A stretch of 64,000 nucleotides of DNA from Pycnopodia helianthoides (lineage: Eukaryota > Echinodermata > Asteroidea > Forcipulatida > Asteriidae). Positions 23,001 through 35,412 of the stretch are shown in pieces; position 1 is the first letter of the stretch, and each line of letters opens with the position of its first letter. The DNA is taken from NCBI GenBank assembly GCA_032158295.1, contig CM063244.1:2360510-2424509 (forward strand), in the 5' to 3' direction. The position numbers and the translations under genes are program-made. Under the pieces are notes generated by a model. The model was given only the letters and a program-made list of their open reading frames with translations, was not told the origin of the DNA and did not search any database.

Positions 23001-26000
23001 TTTATTTGGGTTTTGGGGGTTTCCGTAGATTTTCCACAAAAACAAAGTAAACATTCCCGAAAAACCCTTTTGAAAAGCAACGGGGGAAAGAAACAAAAGA
23101 AGAAGGCGAAAGCCGGGGCCAACCCAAGGTTGAAACCCCTGAGCGGAAGGAGACAAAAAAAAGGGGGAAGGGCCCCTGGTAAAAAAAAATTGGAATAACA
23201 AACCCAAAAGGGGGAGAGGAACCCCAAAAAATTATTTAAGGTAAACGAGAAGTAAAAAAGGGGAATTCTTGGGGCCCAAAGGGAATTTTTAAGACCAAAA
23301 AATTTAAAACTGGGCGGAAAAACAAAGAATAGAGAAAATTTTGCCTTATCCCACTTCAAGTTTTTAAACCAAAAAAAATTTTTTTGGGTTTGCCCTTCAA
23401 ATTCAAAACCCAAAAGGGACCGCGTGGGTTGAAAACGTCCCTTTTTTACAAGGTAGGATTCAACCCTGGGCCCCTTTTGGAAAGAGGGATTTGAAACAAA
23501 AAAATTCCCAAATTTTTTGTCAAAAATTTCCCAATAATTTCCCGCGGGTCAAAATTTGAAAAAACATTTTTTAAATACGGCAGGTAATTTTTTTAACCGC
23601 CAATAGTTACTGGGTTTATGCCCTTTGCTTGAAAATAATGGAAACCCCCTTTTTTGGGGAAAAAAAGGGGTGTTGCATGGGCGTTAAATTTTAAATTTTA
23701 AAAAACTTGGAAAAAAAAATAAAAAAAAAAACCCAAATTTTTGGGGGAAAAAACCCCCGTTCCCCTTTGTTTTTAAATAAACTGGAAAACCAAAAATTTT
23801 GGAGTAAAACAAAAGAAAATTTGGGGTGTTTTCCCCAAGGAGCAAAAAGATTGTTGGTTTTCCTTTAAAACCCAATAACTCCCCTTTTAAAAATGGCATC
23901 TTAAAGAAACAGTAAAGAACCGAAACATGTTTTGTTTGGGTTTTTAAAACCCGGGCCTTTAAATTAAAAAAAGTTTGAGACTTGGGTTAACTTTAACAAA
24001 AACAGGGGGGGCCCCAAAGGCTGACAAATCTTAAAAATGAACCCATCCCAGCTTTTGGAAAACATTGGCAGCTTTTTTCTTGCTGTTTTCCCCCAAAAAA
24101 CCCGGATAACCCCCCGAAGGGACCACAACGAAAACGGGGGCCCGTAACCTCCCTCCCGGGCAAGTCTCCCTTTCTTTGGGGTTTCCCCCTTATCTTAGGA
24201 AGAACCCACAATTGAGGGTCGACTAAGGGAAAAACCCTTTAAATAAAAATTTTCTCCACTTTTTGGAAAATGGGTTGGGCCCCCTGGGGGCCGGGAAAGC
24301 AAGGGTTTGGGGAGTTTCCAAGGGTTATTAAAATTTTTGGCTTTTAAAGACCTTTAAAAAACCGGAAAAAAAAACCGGGAATAAGGGTTTTAAAAAAGTT
24401 ATTTTCTGAGGTTTTCAAGTAAGCTTCCCTTAAAAATTTGGGTTTTTGTATTAAAAAAAATTGCGGGGCCCCCTTGGTAACCAACAAAAATAAATGCAAG
24501 TAAAATTTAGATCAAGGGGCCCCGGTTTGGAAAAAAACACTTTGGAAAAAACGAATAGGATTTTAATGGTGTTTATTTATTTTTCAAATGGTTTAGTTAA
24601 AAATTTTTAAAAGGACACATTCTAACCCGGGGGAAATTTTTCTTTAAAATTTTTTAAAAAAGTATTTTAAATTTTTTTTCCCCCAAAATTTTCCTTTAAT
24701 GGGGGGTTAACACTTTAAAAAAACAAAAGGAGGGGGGTTTGGGGGGCAAATTTCGGGGAATCCTTTAAAACCGAAAAAGGGTTTCCCAAAATCTTTAAAA
24801 TTTTTTTTTTTCAAGGCAGAAAAGGGCCATGTAAAACAAAAAATTTGAAAAACAAAAAATCAAAAAGAAATTTTTAAAAAAAAAAGGTAAAAAACAAAAG
24901 AGGGGGGGGAAGTAAACACGGAAACTTCCGGGGGGAAGGAAAATTTTTGGTTTTTTTTGCCTTTTTGAAAATTATTTTTAGTAATAAGAATTCAGGGGTT
25001 TCCAACAAAATTTTTTTTAAAAAAAACGGAAATTAAAAATTTAGTCCACGAAAAGGAAAACATTGATTTTGGTGCTTTTTCCCTTGTTGAGACGCACATT
25101 TTTCTTTTTTTTTTAAAAAACCCAGTTCTTTTTTAAATTCCCCCAAAAAATGGAAAATTTTATTTACCCCCTTTAAAAACCTTTTTGTTTCGGTCCCATA
25201 CGGTTTTAAAATTTAAAAAGAGACAAAAAAATTAAGTTTATCTCCAGAAAAGGGGGTTATAAATTTTTTTAACCCGGGAACCTTTAAAAGGGGCACCAAA
25301 TTTTGCGGGTGCCCAAAGGCCGGGACGCCCCCCAACAAGCCCCTTTTTTTTAAAGGATAACAAACGAATTAAATTAAAAGGTTTGCGGAGGGTGTGGTTT
25401 TATTTAAAATCCCCAAAGCCCCTTTGTTTTCATTTTGTTGTTTTGGGTCCCAAAAAGGCGGTAGGTAGGGGTAGGGTAAAAAAAATTCCGCCCCAAGGGC
25501 GCCCCCTGAATTCCAAAGAAATTTTGGGTTTGGGGGCCCCTTTCCCTGTTTTTTTATAAAAAAACTCTTTTGGCCCTAAAAAAAACCGGGCCCTTTCTCT
25601 TAAAATTTTTATTCAGAGTTAAATAGGTCCCAAAAACTAACCCAAAAACTTGGCCGGGGCCCAATGGTGAAAAAAAGAGGGGGAAAAGGCACGGGTGGGG
25701 GGGCTAGGGAAGGCGGGGGAAAGGGGGGGCCGGGTTTTTCCCAAAAAATTTAAAATACGTAAAATGAAAGGGGAGAAAAAATTAAATTAGGGGAAAAGGG
25801 TTTTAGAAGGTACCGTGGGAAAAGGAAAGGGAAAAAAAATTAAATTAAATAAGGAAAAACAAATATTTTTTGATTTTTCTTTTTAAACAAAAAAATTAAT
25901 TTTGTTTTGACCCCCCAGCCCCGGGCCTTGGGCAAATCAGGTTTCTTTTGGTACACATGGTAGGCCCAAAACTTTGCAACAGAAATTCAATTTTTTCAAA

Positions 26001-29000
26001 AAGGGGCCCAAAAGTAACCTTTGGCCTTGGTTTTTTTTTGGGGAGAAACATTTATCCCCTTTTAATTTTTTTTATTACCCTAAATTAAAACGGTTTTCAC
26101 AAAAAATAAAATGGCGGGCAAAATTGTGAAGGCTTTTTTGTTTTAAAAACAAAATTTAAATATTAAACCAAAAAAAAAAAAAAAACCTCCTGTCTTTAAA
26201 AAACAAAACCCAAAGGGTTAAAAAAAGTAAAGACTGTGGGTTTGGCTTAAAACCCTCACCCAAAACAAGGTGATTTTTTAGCAGAATGAAGAACGGAAAA
26301 TGGGGTTTTTAATGAAAAAATTTTTTTCTTTTTCCAAAAAAACAGGGTTTAGGGGCCCGGGGGCCATTTAAAACAGAAGTTGGTTTTCCCTTTTTTTCCC
26401 TCCAAAAAACCCCAAAAAAGTTTTTTCAAGAAGGGAAAAACCCCACGGGAAGCCTGCATCCGTTTACCCCCCTTTGGCCAAAAGGGAAAAACAGGCCCGG
26501 TAAAATTTGTTTTTTTATATTTCGCCCGGGAAAAGGTTGGTCCTTAATTCCATGTATTAAAATTTGTCACATTTTTTCAGGCAAAGGGGGAAGGGGATTC
26601 CCTTTTCCCGTGGGGCCCTTCCCCAATTTTGCCTTTTGGGCCCTTTTTGGGGCCTTTTGCTACAACCTTAAGTTTCCCCCAAATAAAAGTTTTTTTCACC
26701 GGAAAAAACCCTTGGGGTAAAAATAAAATTTTTGTTGGGGTTTTTAAAAGGTATTAACACAAACCTTTCCTTTTAAAGGGGGGAAAAAAATTTTTGCAAT
26801 AAATTTAAAAATTTTTTTTAAAAAAAACCCAATTTTTCAAAAGGGGGTTCCTTTTTGGTTGACAAATTTACCCTCCCCCCAAAATTGGCAATTTCCCCGC
26901 AAACGCGAAAAAGGGGATTGGCCCCCGGGAAAAATTAAGAGCAGGAAGAAACCTTTTCAAAAAAAAAAGGGAAATAAAAAAAAAGTAAAAGAATTCCCCC
27001 AATTCCCTTGGGTTTTTAAATTTTCCCCTATTTCCCTGGCCAAAAGGGGTTTTGGGGGAAAAATTATTTGCCGTCCCCTTTTATTTTTCACCCCTTAGTC
27101 TTTTTTTTTTTTTCCCGAGAAATTTAAATTTTCCCAGGAACCCTTGCCTTTTCTGGGGGTTCATGGTTTATAATTTTGAAAAAAACAACCCTGAGACTAC
27201 CCCAAAAATTAAAAAATAAAAGGGGGCCGGAAAACTCGGCAAAACCCGCCCCGGGACCCAAGGGAACCCCCTTTTGGGGAAAAATTGGTAAAATAATCTT
27301 TTGGGGTTAGGTAAAATTTTCCCGGCTCACCCTGGGGTTCATTTGGGTTTTTTCCTATTAAATTTTAAGGAAAGTTGGAACCAAAAAAATTTCCCCAAAC
27401 CCGCCGAAAAATTTCCCGGGGAATTGAAAGTTCCCCCTGGATATCTTCAAAAGGGCAACATCGCTTTCCAAATTTTTTCAGGGTCGAAATCCCCAAAACG
27501 GGGTAAGGAACCAGGAACGGAGGGCCTTTTGGCCTTTTTTCAAATTAAGGAACCCAACGGTTATTATAAAGACCCTTAATTTAGACAGCGGGGCAAAAAA
27601 ACCTTAAAATGAAAGAAAAACCAATTTTTAATTTTTTTTAAACTAAGGGTTCAATTTTTTACGCCGCCTTGGGTTGGGACAACAGGTTCCTTTAACCCCC
27701 AAAAAATTTGGGAAAAAGAAAGTTTTTTAAATTTGGGGGCTGCCCCCAATTTGCCTGGGGGAAAATATTTTCCCCTAAAGGTTCCAAAGGTTAAAAGGTT
27801 TCAACGCTTTCCAGATCGCAAGGAAGGGTTGGGCCCCTGAAAAAAAGTTAAAATTTCCAAAAGGCGCATTTCCTAAAACTGGGGGTTAAGAAGGGGGGGA
27901 TTTAAAAGGGGCCTCAACAAAGAACAAGTAAATGAGAAAATTTATTGAGAGGGGGTTGGGGTTTTGTTTCCAAATTTTTTTTTTCCCTAGTGGAATGGGG
28001 CCCCGGAATTTCGGTTGAGGATTTTTTTGCCAGCTTTTAATGGGGGGGGCCCAAAAGGGGGAGGTTTTTTCTCTTTTTGGAAATTTTTTCCCGGGAAGGC
28101 TTTTTAACGGCTTTTGAAAGAACTTGGTGGGAAATGTTCTTTTCCCCGGGGACCCCCCAAAACCCGGTGGCCTCCCGGGTAAAAGGGGGGAAGGGGTTTT
28201 TTTGGGTTTCCCCCGGGCCCCGGGGCCCGGTACAAGGGTGGGTCTCAATTACGGGTTTTCCCCCTTTTGGGTAAAAATTAAAGTTGGGGTCTAAATTCCC
28301 GGCCTATTGGGGAAAGGAAAATTTCCCCCAATTTTTAAAATTTCTTAAAAAAAAAATCTTTTTTTGTACGGGGATTATTATGATAAAATTTTCCTAACCC
28401 CGAAAACCGAAAAATTAAAGGGAACCGTTTGCGGGGCCCAAATTCGCAAAATCGGGGGGGCCAAAAAGGGCGCCCCAAAAAAGGAAAGATTTTTAATTGC
28501 GGAAAAGGGGAAAACCCTTTTTAAAAAAGGATGAAATTTTGGTCTTCTTTTTCCAATTATCAAAATTTAAATAGGTAAATCACCAACCGGGCCCGGGGAA
28601 CTCTATTATAAATGGAAAACTGGGGCCCCCAAAATTCCTGGGGGGGGAAAAAAAGTTTTGCAAAAACCCCCTTAAAAACCCCCAAAATTTGGGGTTATAA
28701 ACCAACCATTTAGTAATTTGGGGATTTTGGGGGAAACTTGTTTTTTGCCGTAAACCTTTTTTTTGTGAACGGAAACCGGTAAAGCCCCCATTCCTTGGGA
28801 AAAGGGTTTTTTTATGTGGGCCAAAAGATTTTTTGGGTGAAAAACCTTTTTCTTGGGACCCCCCGATCTTCCCCCCGGTTTTTTGAATTTTTAGAATGGG
28901 CCGAAAAGGAAAAAACTTTTTCCCCTATTTTTTAAAAAAGGGTTAAGTCCCGGGGGTTCCCGGTTTGCTAACTAAAATTTTAAAGGAACTTTTTGGTTAA

Positions 29001-32000
29001 TTCCGGGGGCGGTTTTAACCCCGCTGGTTTGAAGTTAAGGGGGCGGGGGAATGTTGCCCCCTTTCCTAAAGGGCCACGGGGGGTCCCTCAAAGGCAAAAA
29101 CAAATGGGAATTGGTACTTTTTTTTTTCGGGGGAATGGGGTTAAGAAAAAACCGGCCAAAAAAACTCAGGCCCAAAGGGTAAATACAACATTATTTTTTA
29201 AAGGGGTTTTTTGGAGGGGGCCGGAAAAAGGGGGGGGGGTTTTCCCCCGGGGCCGAGTTAGAAGGGTTTAAAGGGGGCCCCTTTGTTAAAAATTTCTTTT
29301 CGGGGAAGAAAAAAAAGGTCCCCCCCCCCCTTTTAAAATTTTAAATTTAAACCCCAGGGAATTTCAAAAAAATAAGGGGTAGGGGCCTTTTTGTAAAAAA
29401 ATTTTTGTTTTTTTTTTAGGTTTCTATTTATTTTTTCGCTATGGGGAAAAGGATGGAATTTTTTTGGCCCAAAATTTTTTGGGGGGGTTTAAATTTGGGC
29501 GTCTAGTGTTGAAAAACCCTTTTGGAGAAAAATTTTTTTGAAAATAACCAAAACTTTTTTCCTTTGTTTTTTCCCGTCGTTTTCCTTTTTTTCTCGGGGG
29601 GGGGGGGCTAAAATTTAAAAAATGGGGCTTTGCACCCTTTCCCGAAAGGGTTAAAAATTTGGGGGGAACCAACCCCAAGGGGGAGGGGCCCGGGGTGAGG
29701 GGGGAAAAAAAAAGAGGATAAGCCTGGGGGGATTTTGGGGCCCCTTTAGCGGAAAAAAAAAACCTACCGGTCTGCATGGGCCGATGCGGATTTTTTGGGC
29801 CCCCAGGTAAAAGGGGGGTTTTAATTGGTTTTTTTTTTTTGGGGGTTTTATATAACTAAAAACCAATTTTTAAAATTTGGAAATTTTAAATCGGAAAAAA
29901 AAAAAATTTTCAGTTGCACATCTTTTAAATAATTTTTCCATTAAAAAAAGGCGCAAAAATTTTAAGAGGATCTTTTTTTAAGGGCCCCAAACGGGGCCCC
30001 CCCCTTTTTTAAAAGTGGGGAAAGGGGAAATATTTAAAAGGGGGAAAAGGGAAAGCCTTCGGGGAAAAGGGTTTTTGTTGGCCCCATGAATTTTTAAACC
30101 AAATAGGTAAAATTTGGGGTTTGGGGGGGATTCAAAAACCAAGATGTTTTTGGGGCAGTTTGGGCCTTGTTTCTTTCGCCCCAAGGGTTTTGGGGTTTTG
30201 GGGCCCGGGAGCGGGAAAAAACTTTTTAAGGAAAATTAATGTGGGACAGGACCAAAAAAACCCGGGGGGGCCCAAAGGGGGGACCCCCCCCCTTTTTGGG
30301 GGTTTCCTCAGGGGGCTTGGGAACTCAGGAACAGGTTTTTTAATTTAACAAGGGGCTTGGGGATTTTTTTAGGGGGGGGGGGGGGGGGGCCCCTCTTTGG
30401 CGGCAGGGGGGAAAAAGGGGGGGGGGCGGGCGGGGCCCCCCGGGCGGGAAAACCGAAACCCTTGGGTTCGGATGCAAAAGGTTTTTAAACGTTAAATTGA
30501 GAACGAACCCAGTTTTTGCCGCTGGGTTTAAAAACGGAAAAAAAAAACCCTTCCTTTTCCCCAAATACGGTGAAATTTCTTAACCCCCAAAACAACACCG
30601 GTGGGCGTTTGGGCCGGTTTTAAAAACCCCGTTGAAAAATTCGCGGCAATTATTTAAAGGCAGTTCCTTTCAATTTCCAAAATAAGTTCCCCCCTTAAAA
30701 TTTTGTCCGGCATAGGGAAGCGAAAACAATTTTAAAAAAAAGAAAAACTTAAACTTTTCCCCAATTTTAATCCGGGGTAATTTTTACAAATAAGGGGAAA
30801 GGCCCCCTTTTGGAAATTTTTTGGCAATAAAAAAAACCTTGGGGAGAATCGAAAAATCCCGTTGGGATCCCCAACTTCTTTTTGTTGGCTTTTCCCCCAA
30901 AGGGGGGGGGCCCCGGGGGGGGGGCCAAGGGGCCCCGGGGGGGGGGGTGGGATCCCGGGGGGGGGGCGGGCCCTTCCCCGGAACGAGCGGGGGGAAATTT
31001 TATGGGGGCCGAGGGGAAAAATGGCCCGGGCTTTTGGGCCAAAATAAAAAAAATTTTAAAACAGCGGGCGGGCCCCGTGGGCCAAATTTTAAAAACCCCA
31101 AAAAGGGCTTTAAAAAAACCCCACTAAAAATTCCAAAGGCGTGAAAATTTAATTAAAAAATCCCAAAAATTTATAAAAAAATTTTTTTTTATCCTTGGTT
31201 TTACCCCCTTACTTTTTGGGGGGGTTAAATTTTGGGCGGTTTAAAGAAACTTTCTGGAAAACCTTAAATTTTTTTAAAAACAAAAAATTTGTCCAAAAAA
31301 CAAAGCCCGGCCCTTTCCAATCGGTCGGGGGGGGGGGGGAAAACTTTCCCACCCCCCCAAAGGGGGTTTTGGGTGGAATCCCCACCTTCCCTATTTGGGC
31401 CTTTGGGCCATGGGAAACTTTTGGGAAATGGGGGGTATTTTTGGTTTTTGGCAAAAGGGGGGATTTTGGGGGCCAAAAAAACCTGAATTCCCTTGTAACG
31501 GGCAAGCATAGGGTTTTATGTGGATTTCAGCCGGAACGGGGGCGTATCCCCTTTGATTTAAAGGGGCTTAAAGGGTTTTTTTTGGGTTAAAAAGCGCGAT
31601 TCAATAAAAGTCCTTAAATGGGGGGGGGGGCTTGGGGGGTTGGGGTTACCGGGGGTGGTTTTTGATTTTGTAAAAAATTTTTGAGTGAAAAAAAAGGGGG
31701 TGTAAAAATAAAAATTTTTTTTTGGGGGGCCCGGGGGGGGGTTTTTAAAAAGGGTTGGGGGCCCCGGCGGGTCATAAAATTGGGAAAGCAAAATTTTTAA
31801 CGGGTGAAAAAACAAATCGGGGGGGCCCAAAAAAAAGGGCAGTGTTCCCGCCCCTGAAAATTTTCGGGTTTTGGTTTTCGACAAAAAAAGGAAAAGGCCT
31901 TTTTAAATTGCCCCCTTAGAAAATGATTGGGGGGAGGGCTTTAAAATTCCCCGGAAAATTTTCCCATCTTTGTCTAAACAATAAGGCAAATTTCAAGGAC

Positions 32001-32945
32001 AAATAGCAAGCTGTCCTTAACTCTAAAGATGAAATCCCGGGGGAAGCGAATTGATCTAAAAATGGCCTTGTTTTAAAACCCAATCCCAAAGGGTTTTGCT
32101 TGTGTAAGGAGGTTTTATGAGAGTTTTTCCCTTCGCCGTCACAAATTTGTTGTATTTTTTTGGGAGAGTCGAGGGGTTTGGGTTTTTTTGCTATTGATAA
32201 TAGAAAGAAAACCATTTTATTGGGGGCCGCGGTCGTGGGTGATTACACTATCAAATTTCCCCCTTTTTAAAACTTAATTGAACTAAAAAGGGAGGGCCAA
32301 AAATTTCATCACTTACTGGGAGGGAAATGGGGAATTGAAAAACTTCTCACCCCAAAGTAAAGAATTCTCTACTTTTTTGTATAGGTAGCTTTTGTTTGTT
32401 CCCTCCGTTTTTTGCAGCAAATTGCTTCGTGCATAATCGGTTTCTTGATATCATAAAATTTTTTGGGAAAATTTTAAGCCAATGGGGTTAGGCACGTATA
32501 ATCTGTACAGAAAGACAAATTTAAAATTTAAATTTTATGAAAAAAATTAATTAAAAAATTGGGCAAAATTTTTAAACTTAAGGGCACCGATGATTCCGTT
32601 GAATCCGGGAGACCCAAGAAAAGAATGTTTGTTTTCTCCCAAAGGGTTTTTAGGGCAAGTGCCCAAACTGTAGGGTGAGACTTTAACCCAAGGCTTTTTA
32701 ACGGGCCCAAAAAAAAGGTGGCCAAAGGGAAATTGGGAAAGGCCACCAGGGGGAAACGAGAGCCCCCTTTCCCCCTTTTGCACATGGAGATGTGACTTAA
32801 AACCCCTGGGAAATTTTGGGCCCTACGGGGGGAATTTAGTAAGGCATTTTCCCCGGGACCATTCTGTGAAAAGGCGTCAACGCCTGCGGTACCGGGTTTT
32901 CCCAAAAAACTTGAAAAAAAACTTTTGCCCCTCTGGCATTGTGAA
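17088..32945. other. Unreliable sequence: stretched homopolymers
   Basis: Nearly every base is part of a run (AAAA, TTTT, GGGG, CCCC), dinucleotide variety collapses, and translated frames consist largely of F, K, G, P, N and L. The worst part is 17088 to about 22900; from there to 32945 the text is more varied but still full of inserted bases. Frames here should not be annotated as genes. It is probably uncorrected read sequence used to fill a scaffold. The 5' exons of copy B could be hidden here. Confidence 0.93.
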
Positions 32946-33415
32946 AGCTAGCAAAACAATCAACTGAAAATGGGGCCCCATAACCGACTGATGGAGAGAA
33001 AAAATTCGTCAGTTAAACACCAATCATCAGTGTCAATAATTCTGCTAACATAATCAGCTTGTTCGTTGAGGCTTCTAAGAATACAGTCTACTTCTAACCT
33101 GATTTTGTTTTGTAGACAAGTGCTGACTATTTCAAGAGCTAAATTTTGCAAATTTTGTTTCATGCTACCAGCTTCGATAACTCTTGCAGCACTCTGACTG
33201 TCTGTGAATACTTTAACTTGAGAACCTGAAATTATAGGGAGAAATGATTTCAAAGCGAAGGCAATGGTGTCTAGCTCTCGCCAAGTAGAACTTTGAACAC
33301 TTTCGTGTTGTGTCCAAAGTTTGTGGGCCGTATGAGTATCATTGCACATGATTGCTCCAGAGCCAGTTGAACTGGCGTCACAACAAATGATCTTATTTGT
33401 CTTATGAAAATCAAA
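32528..33415 (-). pseudogene. Tyrosine-recombinase retroelement fragment (DIRS/Ngaro-like), RNase H part
   Basis: On the minus strand, 33415-32960 encodes IICCDASSTGSGA, STWRELDTIAFALKSFLP, VKVFTDSQSAARVIEAGS, SLNEQADYVSRIIDTDDW and SRLWGP: the RNase H domain (aspartates in CDAS and FTDS) followed by the N-x-x-A-D-x-x-S-R-x-x-D-x-D-D-W motif typical of DIRS-like pol proteins. It continues left as VDCFASFHNARGAK, DAFSQN and SHPTVWALALKTL, but frame changes multiply below 32945 where sequence quality fails. The reverse transcriptase upstream is absent, so it is 5'-truncated at about 33415. Confidence 0.75.
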
Positions 33416-33477
33416 AAATAGTTAGTTTTGTCTTCATTTATTAATTGTTTTTTCTTTGCGCCGCGCTGCTAGCTACA

Positions 33478-33637
33478 ATACGCCTCTCTTATAATATCCA
33501 TGCATGACGTCATAATTCGTACCCAAAATGAGGCCATAGGCGCACGTCCGCCACCACTTGCAGTGGCTGTGCCTGTAGCCTCGTTTTGGGTTAGTATTGT
33601 GACGTACTCATGCATAAATATTAAGAGAGGCGTATGT
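33478..33637. mobile_element. Foldback MITE (TACGCCTCTCTTA ends)
   Basis: The left arm TACGCCTCTCTTATAATAT then CCATGCATGACGTCAT is complementary, with small changes, to the right arm ending TATTAAGAGAGGCGTA. About 160 bases, no coding capacity. Confidence 0.85.
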
Positions 33638-35005
33638 AGACCATAGAGTTATATAGAAGAACTAGAGGGCGCACTAGCCAAGTTACGTGACTCGTCGCGC
33701 GGGTGGTGCGGCCATGTTTTAAGTACCACTACCATTACTTTACTGTACGCAAAACAACAACATGAACACCGAGCGCGTGATGCGTGCATTTACCATACGC
33801 ACATCGTATACTTTGTACTCAATTTTGCCCTCTAAAAAATGGCGCTAGTGTCTCCTTGCGGTCCCGGCGCGTTTGTGCACGCAGTATTGCCAGTGCGCCC
33901 TCTAGTTCCTATACATAACTCTATGATGTAGACCTAAACTATGTGTGTGTGATTTCATTTTCACTACCTTATGGAGACCGAGAACAAAACAGAAAAGGGA
34001 TAACAAAGAGTCTCCATAGGGAAATTCTAAAGACTGGGTTGCTCTAAAGGAAAGAACAAAAGATGTCTCAACAGGGATGCACAAAATACAATGTGTGTAT
34101 GCGTGTACTAAATGAATCAACGCCTTGACAGTTCTGTGTTGAAGCCATGAGGTCATTACTATAATGCGCGCGAAAGATAAGACCCCATTGGTCATTGGCG
34201 GAAGTCGTGTTTACTTCTATTTTTTATTACATTTTTTTTTAGAAAATGGTTTCTGCCTGACTCAGTTGCATTCCGTGCACAATCGCAATGTTTTTCGTCT
34301 GTTGATGACAGGAACATTGCTGTAAGGATTCTGAGGTATTGTACACTCCTATAAAATGTCGTTAACACCATTATATGATTTTGGTTAAACTATTAAAATT
34401 ACTGAAGCACTTATTAACGCAAAAAATCATTTACGAATGTTCTGTAGTTAACTACATTTGAATATATCAACAACCACACATAAAATTGATTCGTACCAAG
34501 CAGTCTCAACCGCCGTGATAAACACTTGCATTTGAATCTTGAACGTGTACGCAAGTGCGATAAGGTACAAAGGTCATAATGAGGGAAGCTCATGATTGGA
34601 CGTCGAAAGTGAATCATTCATTTCCTTCCCATCCTGCGTTGTCTGCAATAGGTGTGACGAAATATTTGAATATTCATGATCTCCATACCAGCATATCCGA
34701 GAGCCCAACCCATTTTCGCCCAATAGTGGACGAAATATAAAGAAACACATTAGTACAGACCCTACAAGGTTGTCGGCCTTACGGCCTAAGCATGCGGACA
34801 GTAATACGAGTGCGGATGACCTGTGCCCAGTAGTAGTACGGGCCTCGTGCGATGTGATACACACATTACGGTGGGTTTTACGGCGTCTTTTTCGGAGAGA
34901 AAACAGCAGAAACCAAGCTTGCATGTATTCAAGCTGGGATGTGTTACATCTAAGATTTGACCGCCATGCCGGACACCCTGTTTTTGTTATGTAACAAGTC
35001 TAGTT
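33638..35005. other. Intergenic stretch
   Basis: No frame with recognisable similarity. Short plus- and minus-strand frames of 70-120 codons at 33900-34990 show no motifs or consistent codon pattern. Confidence 0.5.
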
Positions 35006-35412
35006 TTTAAATAAAGTTGCTGGTCTATTCCAACAAACACTGATTTTCCGTTCTTCATTGCTGCTAAGATGCACATTGTTACAGGAGAGTATTGCTTATT
35101 AATGCCGAAGACCACAAGTCTTCGCTCTGAAAGAGGAGAATGTTCTTATGTTTACTCCATTGTTTCGAGTTCCAGTGATTTGATACACGAAGGTAAGGTT
35201 TCTTAATTTGTTTTTGTTTGTTTAATGTATATTTATTTATGTTTGTTTTATAAAATCAAAACGCATGCACATTTTGCCCGAAGCGTCTCATTATTATTTT
35301 CAAGCATGACATACAACAGTAACTATATGGACGATAATAAAAAAAAATTATCTGCCGTTTATAAATGTTTGAAACAAATCCTAAAAACAAACACAGCGCC
35401 TCTGAAGTTATC
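35006..35412 (+). other. Candidate untranslated first exon and promoter-proximal block of copy A
   Basis: This block matches 735-1126 in inverted orientation. It includes a consensus donor (GAAG then GTAAGG at 35193). A plausible acceptor (ATTTACAG at 37721-37728) lies 36 bases before the copy A start codon, so 35006-35192 could be a non-coding exon spliced to it. No transcript evidence is available. Confidence 0.4.

Noticed and set aside
27886..28248. Minus-strand proline/lysine-rich frame that might be a retroelement gag
   Set aside because: Too corrupted to compare; no zinc knuckle or other motif.
17100..32500. Dozens of frames of 60-150 codons on both strands
   Set aside because: All reflect stretched homopolymers (F, K, G, P runs); none carries a believable domain.
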